Assembly: GCA_021777555.1 (NCBI GenBank)
Contig: JAJYDK010000028.1
Coordinates: 1-50,189 of the forward strand
From: Pseudomonadota bacterium
GTDB lineage: Bacteria > Pseudomonadota > Gammaproteobacteria > Steroidobacterales > Steroidobacteraceae
Direction of reading: 5' to 3'
DNA: 50,189 nucleotides
The position numbers and the translations under genes are program-made. The notes under the pieces are model-generated. The model was not told where the DNA came from. It made no database searches and worked only from the letters and a program-made list of their open reading frames with translations. Positions 42,410-50,189 of the stretch are shown one piece after another; the first letter of the stretch is position 1; each line of letters starts with the position of its first letter.

Positions 42410-43993
42410 GTGACGAAGCAGTACGACGTGATCGTCATTGGCGCAGGTCATAACGGCCTGACCTGCGGCGCCTATCTGGCTCGGGCCGGCCTCAAGGTCC
42501 TGATCCTCGAGCGACGGCACGTCGTCGGCGGCGCAGCCGTCACCGAGGAGGTGGTACCCGGATTCAGGTTCTCGGTGTTCAGCTATCTGATGAGTCTGCT
42601 GCACCCGAAGGTCATCGAGGAGCTCGAGCTCGCACGCTACGGCTACCAGGTACTGCCCGCCACCGACATGTTCGGGCCGCTGCCGGGTGGCAACTACATC
42701 ACCTTCTCGGATGACATTGCGCGAACGCAGCGCAGCTTCGCCCGCTTCTCCCGCAAGGACGCCGAGATCTATCCCGAATTCGATCGCTACCTCATGGACT
42801 CGGTGAAGGTCATGCGCCGGCTGCTGCTCGAGACCCCACCGGATCCGTCATGCCGCGACTGGCGCTCGTTCAAGGAGACGGCGAAATTCCTGTGGCGATA
42901 CCGCCGGGTCTGCGGCAAGTTGTTCCGGTTCGTCGATCTGCTCACCATGAGCGCGGACGATTATCTGTCCGAGTGGTTCGAGCGTACCGAGATCAGAGCG
43001 CTCCTCGCCTACTACGCGAGTATCGGTACGTTTGCCGGACCAAAGAGTCCCGGGTCGGCGTATGTCGTCATGCATCACGTCATGGGTGAGCACGCTGGCG
43101 CGGGCGGTTGGGGTTTCGTGCGCGGCGGCATGGGCGCCATCAGCACCGCCATTGCGAGATCGGGTGCGGACAAAGGTGTGACCGTGCAGACGCAGGCCGA
43201 GGTTTCGGCCGTCGAGACCTCGAACGGGCGCGTGACCGGAGTCACGCTGGCCGACGGCTCGCGACATCATGCCGACATCGTCGTCAGCAACGTGTCCGCG
43301 AAGATCACGTTTCTCAAGCTGCTCGACAGGAAACAGCTCCCGGCGGAATTCGTCCGTGACATCGAAACGTACCGGACACTCTCGAGCGCATTCAAGATCA
43401 ACATCGCCTGTGAGCGCCTGCCCCAATACAAGTCATTCGACGCGCAGAAGTGTGAAATGCCTTACCCGACCTACGTGCACCTCGGGCCGACCATCGAGTA
43501 CCTGGAGCGCGCGTATGACGATGCGAAGTATGGCGACATCTCGCGCAGGCCGTTCGTCACTCCTGTGACGCCGACATTCGTCGACGATACACTCGCGCCA
43601 CAGGGCAAGCACGTCGTCAACCTGTTCGGTGGCCACGCTCCCTATCACCTTCGCGAGGGGGATTGGACCACGCGCAAGGACGAGCTGGTGCGCAATGTGC
43701 TCGACGTCCTCGACGAGGCCGCGCCCGGCTTCTCCGACGGCATCATCGGCATGCAGGTATTGACACCGCCGGACATCGAAGCGGCCATCGGCAGTCCCCA
43801 CGGCCACATCTTCCACGGCGAGCTGCAGCTCGATCAGCTCTTCTGGTCGCGACCCGCGCCTCATTGGGCCGACTACCGTTCGCCCATCAAGGGGCTCTAC
43901 CAGTGCGGCTCCTCAGCCCATCCCGGCGGCGGCGTGGGAGCTGTGGTGGGACGCAACGCGGCACGCGAGATTCTTCGCGACCGCCGCAGATGA
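42410..43993 (+). CDS. Phytoene-desaturase-like FAD-dependent oxidoreductase (PYROXD2-like)
   Basis: A 527-residue flavoprotein. The N-terminal dinucleotide fold is VIVIGAGHNGLTCGAYLARA followed by VLILERRHVVGGAAVTEE, and the C-terminal FAD-closing motif is GLYQCGSSAHPGGGVGAVVG. The middle (residues about 200-330) has the GGWGFVRGGMGAISTAIA stretch shared by carotenoid desaturases and PYROXD2-like proteins. There is no carotenoid context here, so oxidation of an amine or another small substrate is more likely (inference). The start is the GTG at 42410. The TSUP gene follows after 34 bases. Confidence 0.85.
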   Translation: MTKQYDVIVIGAGHNGLTCGAYLARAGLKVLILERRHVVGGAAVTEEVVPGFRFSVFSYLMSLLHPKVIEELELARYGYQVLPATDMFGPLPGGNYITFSDDIARTQRSFARFSRKDAEIYPEFDRYLMDSVKVMRRLLLETPPDPSCRDWRSFKETAKFLWRYRRVCGKLFRFVDLLTMSADDYLSEWFERTEIRALLAYYASIGTFAGPKSPGSAYVVMHHVMGEHAGAGGWGFVRGGMGAISTAIARSGADKGVTVQTQAEVSAVETSNGRVTGVTLADGSRHHADIVVSNVSAKITFLKLLDRKQLPAEFVRDIETYRTLSSAFKINIACERLPQYKSFDAQKCEMPYPTYVHLGPTIEYLERAYDDAKYGDISRRPFVTPVTPTFVDDTLAPQGKHVVNLFGGHAPYHLREGDWTTRKDELVRNVLDVLDEAAPGFSDGIIGMQVLTPPDIEAAIGSPHGHIFHGELQLDQLFWSRPAPHWADYRSPIKGLYQCGSSAHPGGGVGAVVGRNAAREILRDRRR

Positions 43994-44027
43994 TACGCCT
44001 GCATCGCCCACGTCGGCCGGGGCTCGC

Positions 44028-44957
44028 ATGAGTCCTGCAAAGATCGGTCTGTTCGCGGTCATAGCGGCGTTGAGCGCGGTGTTCTTCGCGCAGTGGGCCA
44101 GCCTGGCACGCCGCCGCGAGCTGCGTGAGCGGCCCACCGCCTCCGACCTCGGCATCGGTCTGCTCACCAACTTCTTTGACGCGCTCGGCATCGGCTCATA
44201 CGCTCCGACCACGGCGCTGTACAAGTTCCGCGGCCGGCCGAGCGATGAGCTGATACCCGGCACGCTCAATGTCGGCAGTGTCGCCGTCGGTGTCACGGAA
44301 ACGGTCATCTTCGTGACCATCATCTCCGTCGAGCCGAGGCTGCTGCTCGCCATGATCGCGAGCGCCACGGCCGGGGCCTGGCTCGGGGCGGGTGTCGTGA
44401 GCCGCATGCGACGGCGCTCGATCCAGCTGTTGATGGGCGCAGCCCTGTTGATTGCGGCGGCATTTTTCGTCATCGGCAATCTCGGCGCATTCCCCCTCGG
44501 CGGCCTCGCGTACGGACTGGCCGGCTGGCGGTTCTGGGTGGCAGTGACCGCCAATTTCGTGTTCGGCGCCCTCAATACCATCGGCATCGGCTGGTATGCC
44601 CCGAGCATGGTGGTGCTGGCGCTGCTGGGCCTCAATCCGCTCGCCGCCTTTCCCATCATGTACGGCTCGGGTGGTGTCATGCTGCCGGTTGCGGGAATAC
44701 GCTTCCTGCGCACGGGTCGCTTCGCCTGGGGACCCTCGCTCGGCCTCACCATCGCCGGCGTGGCCGGCGCACTGATTGCGGCCTTCCTCGTCAAGAGTCT
44801 GCCCCTTCATTCGCTGCGCTGGCTCGTGGCGGCGGTGGTGACGTATGCCGCCGTGGTCATGTTGCGCTCGGCGCGCGCGCAGGCCGGGCCCGCCGGCGCC
44901 CTCGGCGGTCGCCTCGAGGCCACGGCAGCTCCGCCGCGGGATGAGATGCCCGATTGA
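44028..44957 (+). CDS. TSUP (TauE/SafE) family membrane protein
   Basis: A 309-residue membrane protein with about eight hydrophobic segments in two repeats. DLGIGLLTNFFDALGIGSYA and WVAVTANFVFGALNTIGIGW are the two pseudo-repeat motifs of the TSUP family (Gly-rich with conserved Asn). Members move sulfite, sulfonates, sulfoacetate or other organic anions. It is the second gene of the plus arm and follows the flavoprotein. The presence of a sulfotransferase in the other arm makes a sulfur link conceivable but not shown. Confidence 0.85.
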   Translation: MSPAKIGLFAVIAALSAVFFAQWASLARRRELRERPTASDLGIGLLTNFFDALGIGSYAPTTALYKFRGRPSDELIPGTLNVGSVAVGVTETVIFVTIISVEPRLLLAMIASATAGAWLGAGVVSRMRRRSIQLLMGAALLIAAAFFVIGNLGAFPLGGLAYGLAGWRFWVAVTANFVFGALNTIGIGWYAPSMVVLALLGLNPLAAFPIMYGSGGVMLPVAGIRFLRTGRFAWGPSLGLTIAGVAGALIAAFLVKSLPLHSLRWLVAAVVTYAAVVMLRSARAQAGPAGALGGRLEATAAPPRDEMPD

Positions 44958-45035
44958 TCAGTTCTCTCCGGCATCTACAGGTGGCGGGGCGCGGGACTCG
45001 ATAGTCTGGAAACGGGTGAACCTTTGGAGATGCCC

Positions 45036-46439
45036 ATGAGCTCGGAACCTGGTACCGAAGGCCAAACAGGCCTCAGTCGCACACTCTCACACCGGCACGT
45101 CACCATGATCACCATCGGTGGGATCATTGGTGCCGGCCTGTTCGTTGGCAGCAGCGTGGCCATCGCGGGCGCGGGCCCCGCGTCGGTGCTGAGTTACATC
45201 GGCTCGGGGCTGATCTTCGTGCTGCTCATGCAGATGCTGGCCGAGATGGCGGTGGCCCTGCCGGAAGTGCGCTCCTTCAGCGAGTTCACCCGCGCGGCGC
45301 TCGGCAATGGCGTGGGCTTCGTGACGGGCTGGTTGTACTGGTATTTCTGGGTGGTGGTCATTCCCGTGGAGGCCATCGCCGGGGCCGTGTTGCTGCACGG
45401 CTGGCTGCCATTGCCTACTTGGGCGCTGGGACTTGGGCTCATGGCCGCCATGACCGCGGTAAACCTGATGTCCGCACGATCGTACGGCGAATTCGAGTTC
45501 TGGTTCGCCTCGATCAAAGTCGCAGCCATCATCGTGTTCATCGCGGTGGCTGCGGCTTATGTGTTCGGCTTCGCGCCACCAGGGCGGGTGGTGACCGATC
45601 TGGGCGGCCACGGGGGCTTCGCCCCGCACGGGCCCATTTCGGTGCTGGCGGCACTTGCCACGGTATTCTTCGCCATGACCGGCGCCGAGATCACCACCGT
45701 CGCCGCGGCCGAGTCCGCCGAGCCATCGAGGGCGATCGCCGCCATGACCCGCTCGGTCATGTTCCGCATCCTGATCTTCTACGTGGTGTCGATTTTCCTC
45801 ATCGTGGCAATCGTACCGTGGACCTCCGTCAAACCGGGCTATTCCCCCTTCACCCTCGCGCTGTCGGCGACCGGGCACCCCTGGATCGCCCGCTCGATGA
45901 ATGTTGTCATCCTCACCGCGGTGCTGTCGTGCCTCAATTCCGCCTTCTACGTGTGCTCACGGGTGCTGTTTGTGCTGGCGAGCAACGGCGATGCGCCGCA
46001 GTGGCTGGTGAAGGTCAATGCGCGGCGCGTGCCCGCACGCTCGGTGGCCGTGGGCGCCGTCGCTGGCGTGGTGGGTATCCTGCTGAACTCCGCTGCGCCC
46101 AAAGGCATGTTCGCCTTTCTGGTGAACGCCGGCGGGGCGCTGATCGTCTTCATCTACCTGCTGACGGCGTGGTCCCAGATCCGGCTCCGATTCAAGCGCC
46201 AGCGCGAGCGGCAGCCCGAGCCGGCGATCCGGATGTGGGCATTCCCCTGGCTGAGTTATGCGACGATCGCCGGGCTGATCGCGGTGCTGGCGGCCATGGC
46301 ATTGACACCGGACATGGCGAGCCAATTGTATGCCAGTCTGGTGGCGCTCGCGCTGGCTGTGGCAGCCTACCTGCTGCGGCGGCGGCATGGGCGGGCGATG
46401 GCCGCGGCACGCCGAGGTGCCGCGCAGGATCGTGCCTGA
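45036..46439 (+). CDS. APC-superfamily amino acid permease (GABA permease-like)
   Basis: A 467-residue permease with twelve predicted transmembrane helices. The consensus IGGIIGAGLFVGSSVAIAGA in helix 1 and the helix 3 amphipathic region EVRSFSEFTRAALGNG are typical of the amino acid transporter (AAT) group that includes GabP. The ATG at 45036 has GGAG seven bases upstream; TTG 45024 and ATG 45030 are in frame. The AAT group imports amino acids with protons. With an aminotransferase and an amidinohydrolase in the same island, import of a GABA-like or guanidino acid substrate is the likely job (inference). Confidence 0.88.
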   Translation: MSSEPGTEGQTGLSRTLSHRHVTMITIGGIIGAGLFVGSSVAIAGAGPASVLSYIGSGLIFVLLMQMLAEMAVALPEVRSFSEFTRAALGNGVGFVTGWLYWYFWVVVIPVEAIAGAVLLHGWLPLPTWALGLGLMAAMTAVNLMSARSYGEFEFWFASIKVAAIIVFIAVAAAYVFGFAPPGRVVTDLGGHGGFAPHGPISVLAALATVFFAMTGAEITTVAAAESAEPSRAIAAMTRSVMFRILIFYVVSIFLIVAIVPWTSVKPGYSPFTLALSATGHPWIARSMNVVILTAVLSCLNSAFYVCSRVLFVLASNGDAPQWLVKVNARRVPARSVAVGAVAGVVGILLNSAAPKGMFAFLVNAGGALIVFIYLLTAWSQIRLRFKRQRERQPEPAIRMWAFPWLSYATIAGLIAVLAAMALTPDMASQLYASLVALALAVAAYLLRRRHGRAMAAARRGAAQDRA

Positions 46440-46487
46440 AGGCGGCATCGCATCCGTCTTGCAAGTCATGCATTGAAGGAGTGCGTC

Positions 46488-47549
46488 GTGGATCCAACTA
46501 AGCTGCAGGCCCTGCGCGCGCGCTATGACGAACGAGGGGCTTTCGAAGCGACCGACCCGGTCTTGAGGACGGCGATCGAGCAGGTGCGGCATCCGGACGG
46601 ACGGCGCGCGCTGCCCTACGCCGGGGTGCCGACATTCCTCGGGCTTCCGGTGGCATCGGGGATCGACGGCCTCGACGTTGCCGTCGTGGGCGTGCCGATG
46701 GATCTCGGCGTTTCGAACCGTCCGGGCGCGCGCTTCGGCCCGCGCGCGGTGCGCACCATCGAGCGCATAGGTCCCTATCACCCAACACTGCGCGGCGTGC
46801 CCCAAGCGCGCGTGCGCGCGGCTGACGTCGGCGACGTACCGTTCCGCAGCCGCTACAGCCTGGAGCAATCGCTCGAAGACATCGAGAACCACTATGCGCA
46901 GATCGTCCGGCAGGGCGCGCGTCCGGTGTCCGTGGGTGGCGATCACTCCATCACCTATCCCATTCTCAAGGCGCTCGGCAAGGGCCGTCCCGTCGGCCTG
47001 GTACACATCGACGCGCACTGCGACACCATGGGCGCTTATGACGGCTCGAAGTTTCACCATGGCGGTCCATTTCGCCTGGCGGTACTCGACGGCGTGCTCG
47101 ACCCGGAGCGCACCATCCAGATCGGCATCCGCGGCTCGTCCAACATGTTCTGGGAGTTCTCGCACGCAGCGGGCATGCGGGTCGTGTACATGGAGGAGTG
47201 GCTCGAGAAGGGCTGGACCGAGGTGGCCGCACTTGCCCGTGAGGTCGTGGGCACCGGACCGATCTATGTCAGCGTGGATGTCGATGGCTTCGATCCGGCG
47301 TTCGCCCCTGGCACCGGCACGCCGGAGGTGGGAGGGCTCACGCCGCGGGAAGGGCTGGCGCTGCTGCGCTCGCTCGCGGGACTCGACATCGTGGGCGCGG
47401 ATGTGGTGGAGGTCGCGCCTCAATACGATCCCACGACCAACACCGCGCAGCTTGCCGCGCAGATCCTGTTCGAGGAATTCGCGCTGCTGGCGCTCGGGGG
47501 GCCCTCGAGCGGCGCCGGTCCACTAGCCGCTGGTGCCGCTGCGCCCTGA
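46488..47549 (+). CDS. Agmatinase/guanidinobutyrase-family ureohydrolase
   Basis: A 353-residue binuclear-metal hydrolase that releases urea from a guanidino group. Metal ligands are complete: H153 in VGGDHSITYP, D175-H177-D179 in HIDAHCDTMGAY and D264-D266 in SVDVDGFDP. The N-terminal segment to residue 60 is longer than in E. coli agmatinase, and PMDLGVSNRPGARFGPRAVR is the family signature. The product may be putrescine (from agmatine), GABA (from 4-guanidinobutyrate) or another amine. The GTG at 46488 follows AAGGAG. A GabT gene in the same island favours a GABA-yielding substrate. Exact specificity cannot be read from sequence. Confidence 0.87.
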   Translation: MDPTKLQALRARYDERGAFEATDPVLRTAIEQVRHPDGRRALPYAGVPTFLGLPVASGIDGLDVAVVGVPMDLGVSNRPGARFGPRAVRTIERIGPYHPTLRGVPQARVRAADVGDVPFRSRYSLEQSLEDIENHYAQIVRQGARPVSVGGDHSITYPILKALGKGRPVGLVHIDAHCDTMGAYDGSKFHHGGPFRLAVLDGVLDPERTIQIGIRGSSNMFWEFSHAAGMRVVYMEEWLEKGWTEVAALAREVVGTGPIYVSVDVDGFDPAFAPGTGTPEVGGLTPREGLALLRSLAGLDIVGADVVEVAPQYDPTTNTAQLAAQILFEEFALLALGGPSSGAGPLAAGAAAP

Positions 47550-47647
47550 TGCTCCTCGGCCGGCGGCCATCGTAGCCACATGCATCCTGCGCTCCAACCG
47601 GTTCCGGATCCGGCCAAAATCGTCCCCCATAGGCGGGCTCAGCACCC

Positions 47648-49150
47648 ATGAATCCCAATCACCCTGACGGTGACTCTGCGGCGCCTCCGGCACAGAACCG
47701 CGCGCACGAGGCCGATGCCCGTACCCGCGGCGTCGTGGAAAGCCGTTCGATCGACTACATTCCGCGGAATGAGCGCCACGGCAAGGTGTGGCACCAGGGC
47801 CCTTTCTGGTTCACCAGCAACTTCGTGCTGTTGACGCTCGCGGTCGGCTTTACCGGGCCTTTGGCCGGCCTCGGATTCGGATGGAGCGCGGTTGCAATCG
47901 TGTTTGGGGCCGGCATCGCCACGTTCTTCATGGCGTTTCACGCCAACCAGGGTCCGGGGATGGGCATTCCGCAAATGATCCAGTCGCGAGCCCAGTTTGG
48001 TACGCGAGGTGTGATCGTCGCGCTGGTGCCCGCCCTGATGATCTACATAGGCTTCAACGTGTTCGATGTCGCGATGGCGACACAGGGGTTCAAGGCCGTG
48101 GGCGGGTTCGGCCCGAATTGGGCGTGGTACGGCGGGATCATCGCCTTGCAGGCGCTGGTGGCGATCGTGGGCTACGACATGATCCATCTGGTGCAGCGAT
48201 GGCTCATGTATTTTCTGATGGCCGCCTTCACCGTCCTGGGCGTAGGGTCCGTCGTCGCAATGGGCGGAGCGCGGGTCCTGACGATGGGCCATTTCGGCGC
48301 CGTGGCCTTCTTCTCCCAGTTCGTCGCGGTCGCCGGCTACCAAATCTCATACGCCGTCTACGTCTCGGACTACACGCGTTACCTGCCGGCTGATGCTCGC
48401 CTGGGACCGACGGTGCTTTGGACTTATGGCGGCGCGGCGCTCTCCGCCGTCTGGCTCATGATGCTCGGCGCGCTGTTTGCGCTGCATCTTCCGCACGGAG
48501 CGACGGTTACGAGTGTTCTCCTGGCAGGCAACATGGTGGCGCCGGGATTTGGAGCGATCGTCATGGTTTTGTCATCGATCGCCCTGGTGACGGTGGTTGC
48601 CGTCAATACGTATGGCGCGACGCTGGTATCCCTGACCGCCGTCGATGGCTTCCGTCCACTCAAACTGTCGCGCAGGACGAGGGTCAACGCCACGGTGCTG
48701 GTGAGCGTTCCCACGTTGCTGCTGGTGCTCATGATGCCCGAGCGGTACCAGGGAATCTTCAATGTCCTTCTCGCACTGATCCTCTATTTCCTGATCCCCT
48801 GGTCGGCAATCAATCTGGTCGACTATTATTTCGTGCGCCATGGGCGCTACTCGGTGATCGAGATCTTCAATCCCCATAGCATCTACGGCCGGTGGGGTTG
48901 GCGGGGCCTCACCGCATATCTGATCGGATTCCTGTCCATGACACCGTTCTTCTCGCTGCCCTTCTACACGGGGCCCGGCGCGCGCGCGTTGGGTGGCATC
49001 GACATTTCCATCGTCTTCGGGATCGTCGTCTCCGGTCTGGTCTATTATCTGTTGGCGCGTTCGATGAGCCACGGCGTCGAGGAAGAGGCCTGTCTCAGAA
49101 GCCTGTCGGTGCTCGAGCCGCAGTCGGGGGCGGCATCCGAGTCTGCATGA
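47648..49150 (+). CDS. NCS1-family permease (cytosine/purine/allantoin type)
   Basis: A 500-residue permease with twelve predicted helices. NCS1 features are the N-terminal segment ESRSIDYIPRNERHGKVWHQ before helix 1, LLTLAVGFTGPLAGLGFGW, and QMIQSRAQFGTRGVIVALVP near helix 3. The family imports nucleobases, hydantoins, allantoin or thiamine-like compounds. It ends 38 bases before the right direct repeat and is the last gene of the plus arm. Nitrogen-rich substrates suit an island with a urea-releasing enzyme, but the ligand is unknown. Confidence 0.88.
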   Translation: MNPNHPDGDSAAPPAQNRAHEADARTRGVVESRSIDYIPRNERHGKVWHQGPFWFTSNFVLLTLAVGFTGPLAGLGFGWSAVAIVFGAGIATFFMAFHANQGPGMGIPQMIQSRAQFGTRGVIVALVPALMIYIGFNVFDVAMATQGFKAVGGFGPNWAWYGGIIALQALVAIVGYDMIHLVQRWLMYFLMAAFTVLGVGSVVAMGGARVLTMGHFGAVAFFSQFVAVAGYQISYAVYVSDYTRYLPADARLGPTVLWTYGGAALSAVWLMMLGALFALHLPHGATVTSVLLAGNMVAPGFGAIVMVLSSIALVTVVAVNTYGATLVSLTAVDGFRPLKLSRRTRVNATVLVSVPTLLLVLMMPERYQGIFNVLLALILYFLIPWSAINLVDYYFVRHGRYSVIEIFNPHSIYGRWGWRGLTAYLIGFLSMTPFFSLPFYTGPGARALGGIDISIVFGIVVSGLVYYLLARSMSHGVEEEACLRSLSVLEPQSGAASESA

Positions 49151-49175
49151 GCGGTGCCTAGGGGACACTGCCGTG

Positions 49176-49220
49176 GCGTCCCTGATCGATCCGGCCCTGG
49201 TCAAGGGCAAGCAGAAGTAG
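49176..49220 (+). pseudogene. Relic of the cytochrome C-terminus at the right island junction
   Basis: Reading to the TAG at 49218-49220, the frame gives SLIDPALVKGKQK; the intact cytochrome ends SLVDPALVKGKQK. The similarity stops a few codons upstream and no haem motif is present. It overlaps the comM stop on the opposite strand, as the intact cytochrome does with the comM relic on the left. Confidence 0.8.
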
Positions 49221-49226
49221 CGCGCT
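49188..49226 (+). repeat. Right copy of the 39-bp direct repeat flanking the island
   Basis: Identical to 33330-33368 over 39 bases. Here it lies over the antisense of the last codons of comM (ERATSACP and stop) and the cytochrome relic. Beyond it, to the right, the sequence is intact comM. Confidence 0.9.
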
Positions 49227-50189
49227 CCCGATCCAGGCAGCGCAACATCACCGCTTCGCCCACGTGGCGGGCGGTGATGCCCGGCTCGTCGTCAAGATCG
49301 GCGATGGTGCGCGCCAGCTTCAGGATGCGCTGGCGCGCCCGGGCCGACAGCCGCAGCTGGCGCATCGCCTGCTCGAGCAGCGCGCGACCGCCGGGATCGG
49401 GCATACACCAGCGGTCCAATTGCGAATCCGTCAGACGGGCATTGCAGCGCCCCTGGCGCTCGAGCTGCCGGGCTCTCGCCGCGGCCGCCCGCTGGGCCAG
49501 GACGGTGGTGGCCTCTCCCCGCGCTCCCTCATCGAAATCACCGCTCGTCAGACGAGGGACCTCCACGTGCATGTCGAGCCGATCGAGCAGCGGGCCCGAG
49601 ATGCGCGCGCGGTAGTGGTGAACCTGTGCGGGAGTGCAGCGGCATTGGGCCTGCGAATCGCCGTGGTGGCCGCAGGGACAGGGATTCAGGGCGGCGATCA
49701 ATTGAAACTGCGCAGGGTACTCGGCGTGGACCGCCGCGCGTGACACGGTCACGATGCCCGATTCGAGAGGCTCGCGCAGCGCCTCCAACACGCGGCGATC
49801 GAACTCCGGCAACTCATCGAGAAAGAGCACCCCGTGGTGCGCCAGACTGATCTCACCGGGACGCGCCCGCGCGCCGCCGCCCACCAGGGCGGTCGCCGAG
49901 GCCGTGTGATGCGGCGAGCGGAAGGGCCGACACCCGAAAGTGCCCGGTCTGAAACCCGCGGCGCTCACCGAGGCGATGGCCGCGCAATCGAGCGCCTCCG
50001 CCTCGGTGAGCGGCGGGAGTAGGCCAGGCAGGCGATGGGCCAGCATGCTCTTGCCGCTGCCGGGCGGTCCCATCATGAGCAGACTGTGTGCCCCGGCGGC
50101 CGCGATGAGCAGTGCGCGCTTGGCCTGTAGCTGTCCGCGCACATCGGTCATCTCGGGTCCGCGCCACGTGTCGGGTGCCGGCCGTGGCG
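49201..50189 (-). CDS. comM: ComM/YifB-family AAA+ protein (5' end outside window)
   Basis: This is the C-terminal two thirds of a ComM-type Mg-chelatase-like AAA+ ATPase. In Vibrio cholerae ComM is a branch-migration helicase used in natural transformation. The frame stays open to the window edge, with RGPEMTDVRGQ before an internal Met, so the gene continues upstream. Walker A is MMGPPGSGKSMLAHRLPGLL, Walker B is GVLFLDELPEF, and ALNPCPCGHHGD and RISGPLLDRLDMHVEVPRL are family blocks. The C-terminal domain ends LDRERATSACP. Its stop overlaps the cytochrome relic on the other strand, showing that the two genes were once convergent neighbours. Confidence 0.94.
   Translation of the reverse strand, partial: PRPAPDTWRGPEMTDVRGQLQAKRALLIAAAGAHSLLMMGPPGSGKSMLAHRLPGLLPPLTEAEALDCAAIASVSAAGFRPGTFGCRPFRSPHHTASATALVGGGARARPGEISLAHHGVLFLDELPEFDRRVLEALREPLESGIVTVSRAAVHAEYPAQFQLIAALNPCPCGHHGDSQAQCRCTPAQVHHYRARISGPLLDRLDMHVEVPRLTSGDFDEGARGEATTVLAQRAAAARARQLERQGRCNARLTDSQLDRWCMPDPGGRALLEQAMRQLRLSARARQRILKLARTIADLDDEPGITARHVGEAVMLRCLDRERATSACP

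Noticed and set aside
33330..49226. An insertion sequence or composite transposon
   Set aside because: No transposase, no terminal inverted repeats and no short target duplication; the direct repeats are gene ends.

Overview
The window is GC-rich chromosomal DNA from an aerobic gammaproteobacterium. The gene set points there: FadD, a two-cysteine OxyR, a YajQ protein divergent from trp, the ubiE-ubiJ-ubiB block, cytochrome c5 next to comM, family I inorganic pyrophosphatase and ribosomal protein THX. A large TonB receptor and the overall style suggest a Nevskiales/Steroidobacterales/Xanthomonadales-like lineage. That placement is inference, because no rRNA gene is present.

Layout. 1-325: end of a 13-residue-repeat protein and its terminator. 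333-4522 (minus): fadD, a LytTR response regulator and a degenerate EAL protein. 4847-10094: acyl-CoA dehydrogenase, LCAT-like lipase, oxyR, an isoprenylcysteine-methyltransferase-like membrane protein and yajQ. 10165-16889: a complete tryptophan operon, trpL-trpEGDCFBA, with a readable leader peptide and attenuator. 16909-18550: a methyltransferase and a hotdog-like protein. 18547-19723 (minus): ppa, a 38-residue THX gene and an RRM protein. 19991-24795 (minus): a three-gene 2-oxoacid:acceptor oxidoreductase locus (beta, fused gamma-alpha, GltD-like flavoprotein). 24933-25925: aldo/keto reductase behind a short terminated leader. 26232-29233: ubiE, ubiJ, ubiB. 29261-32224: Lrp-type regulator divergent from an EamA transporter, a GST and DoxX. 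32514-32590: tRNA-Arg(CCG), flanked by an interrupted copy of its own 3' half. 32796-33362: cytochrome c5-type protein. 49201-end (minus): comM.

The most unusual region lies between the cytochrome gene and comM. These two genes appear to have been ancestral convergent neighbours, and about 15.8 kb now separates them. The insert is bracketed by a perfect 39-bp direct repeat (33330-33368 and 49188-49226). The left junction carries a diverged relic of the comM C-terminus and the right junction carries a relic of the cytochrome C-terminus. The island has ten genes in two divergent five-gene arms that meet at 42116-42409. The minus arm holds an XRE-cupin regulator, a TonB receptor, a TPR-sulfotransferase, a GABA-type aminotransferase and a Tat-exported amidase. 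The plus arm holds a phytoene-desaturase-like flavoprotein, a TSUP exporter, an amino-acid permease, an agmatinase/guanidinobutyrase-family hydrolase and an NCS1 permease. No integrase or transposase is visible. My reading is a catabolic island for a guanidino or amine compound feeding through GABA, or a related omega-amino acid, into central metabolism.
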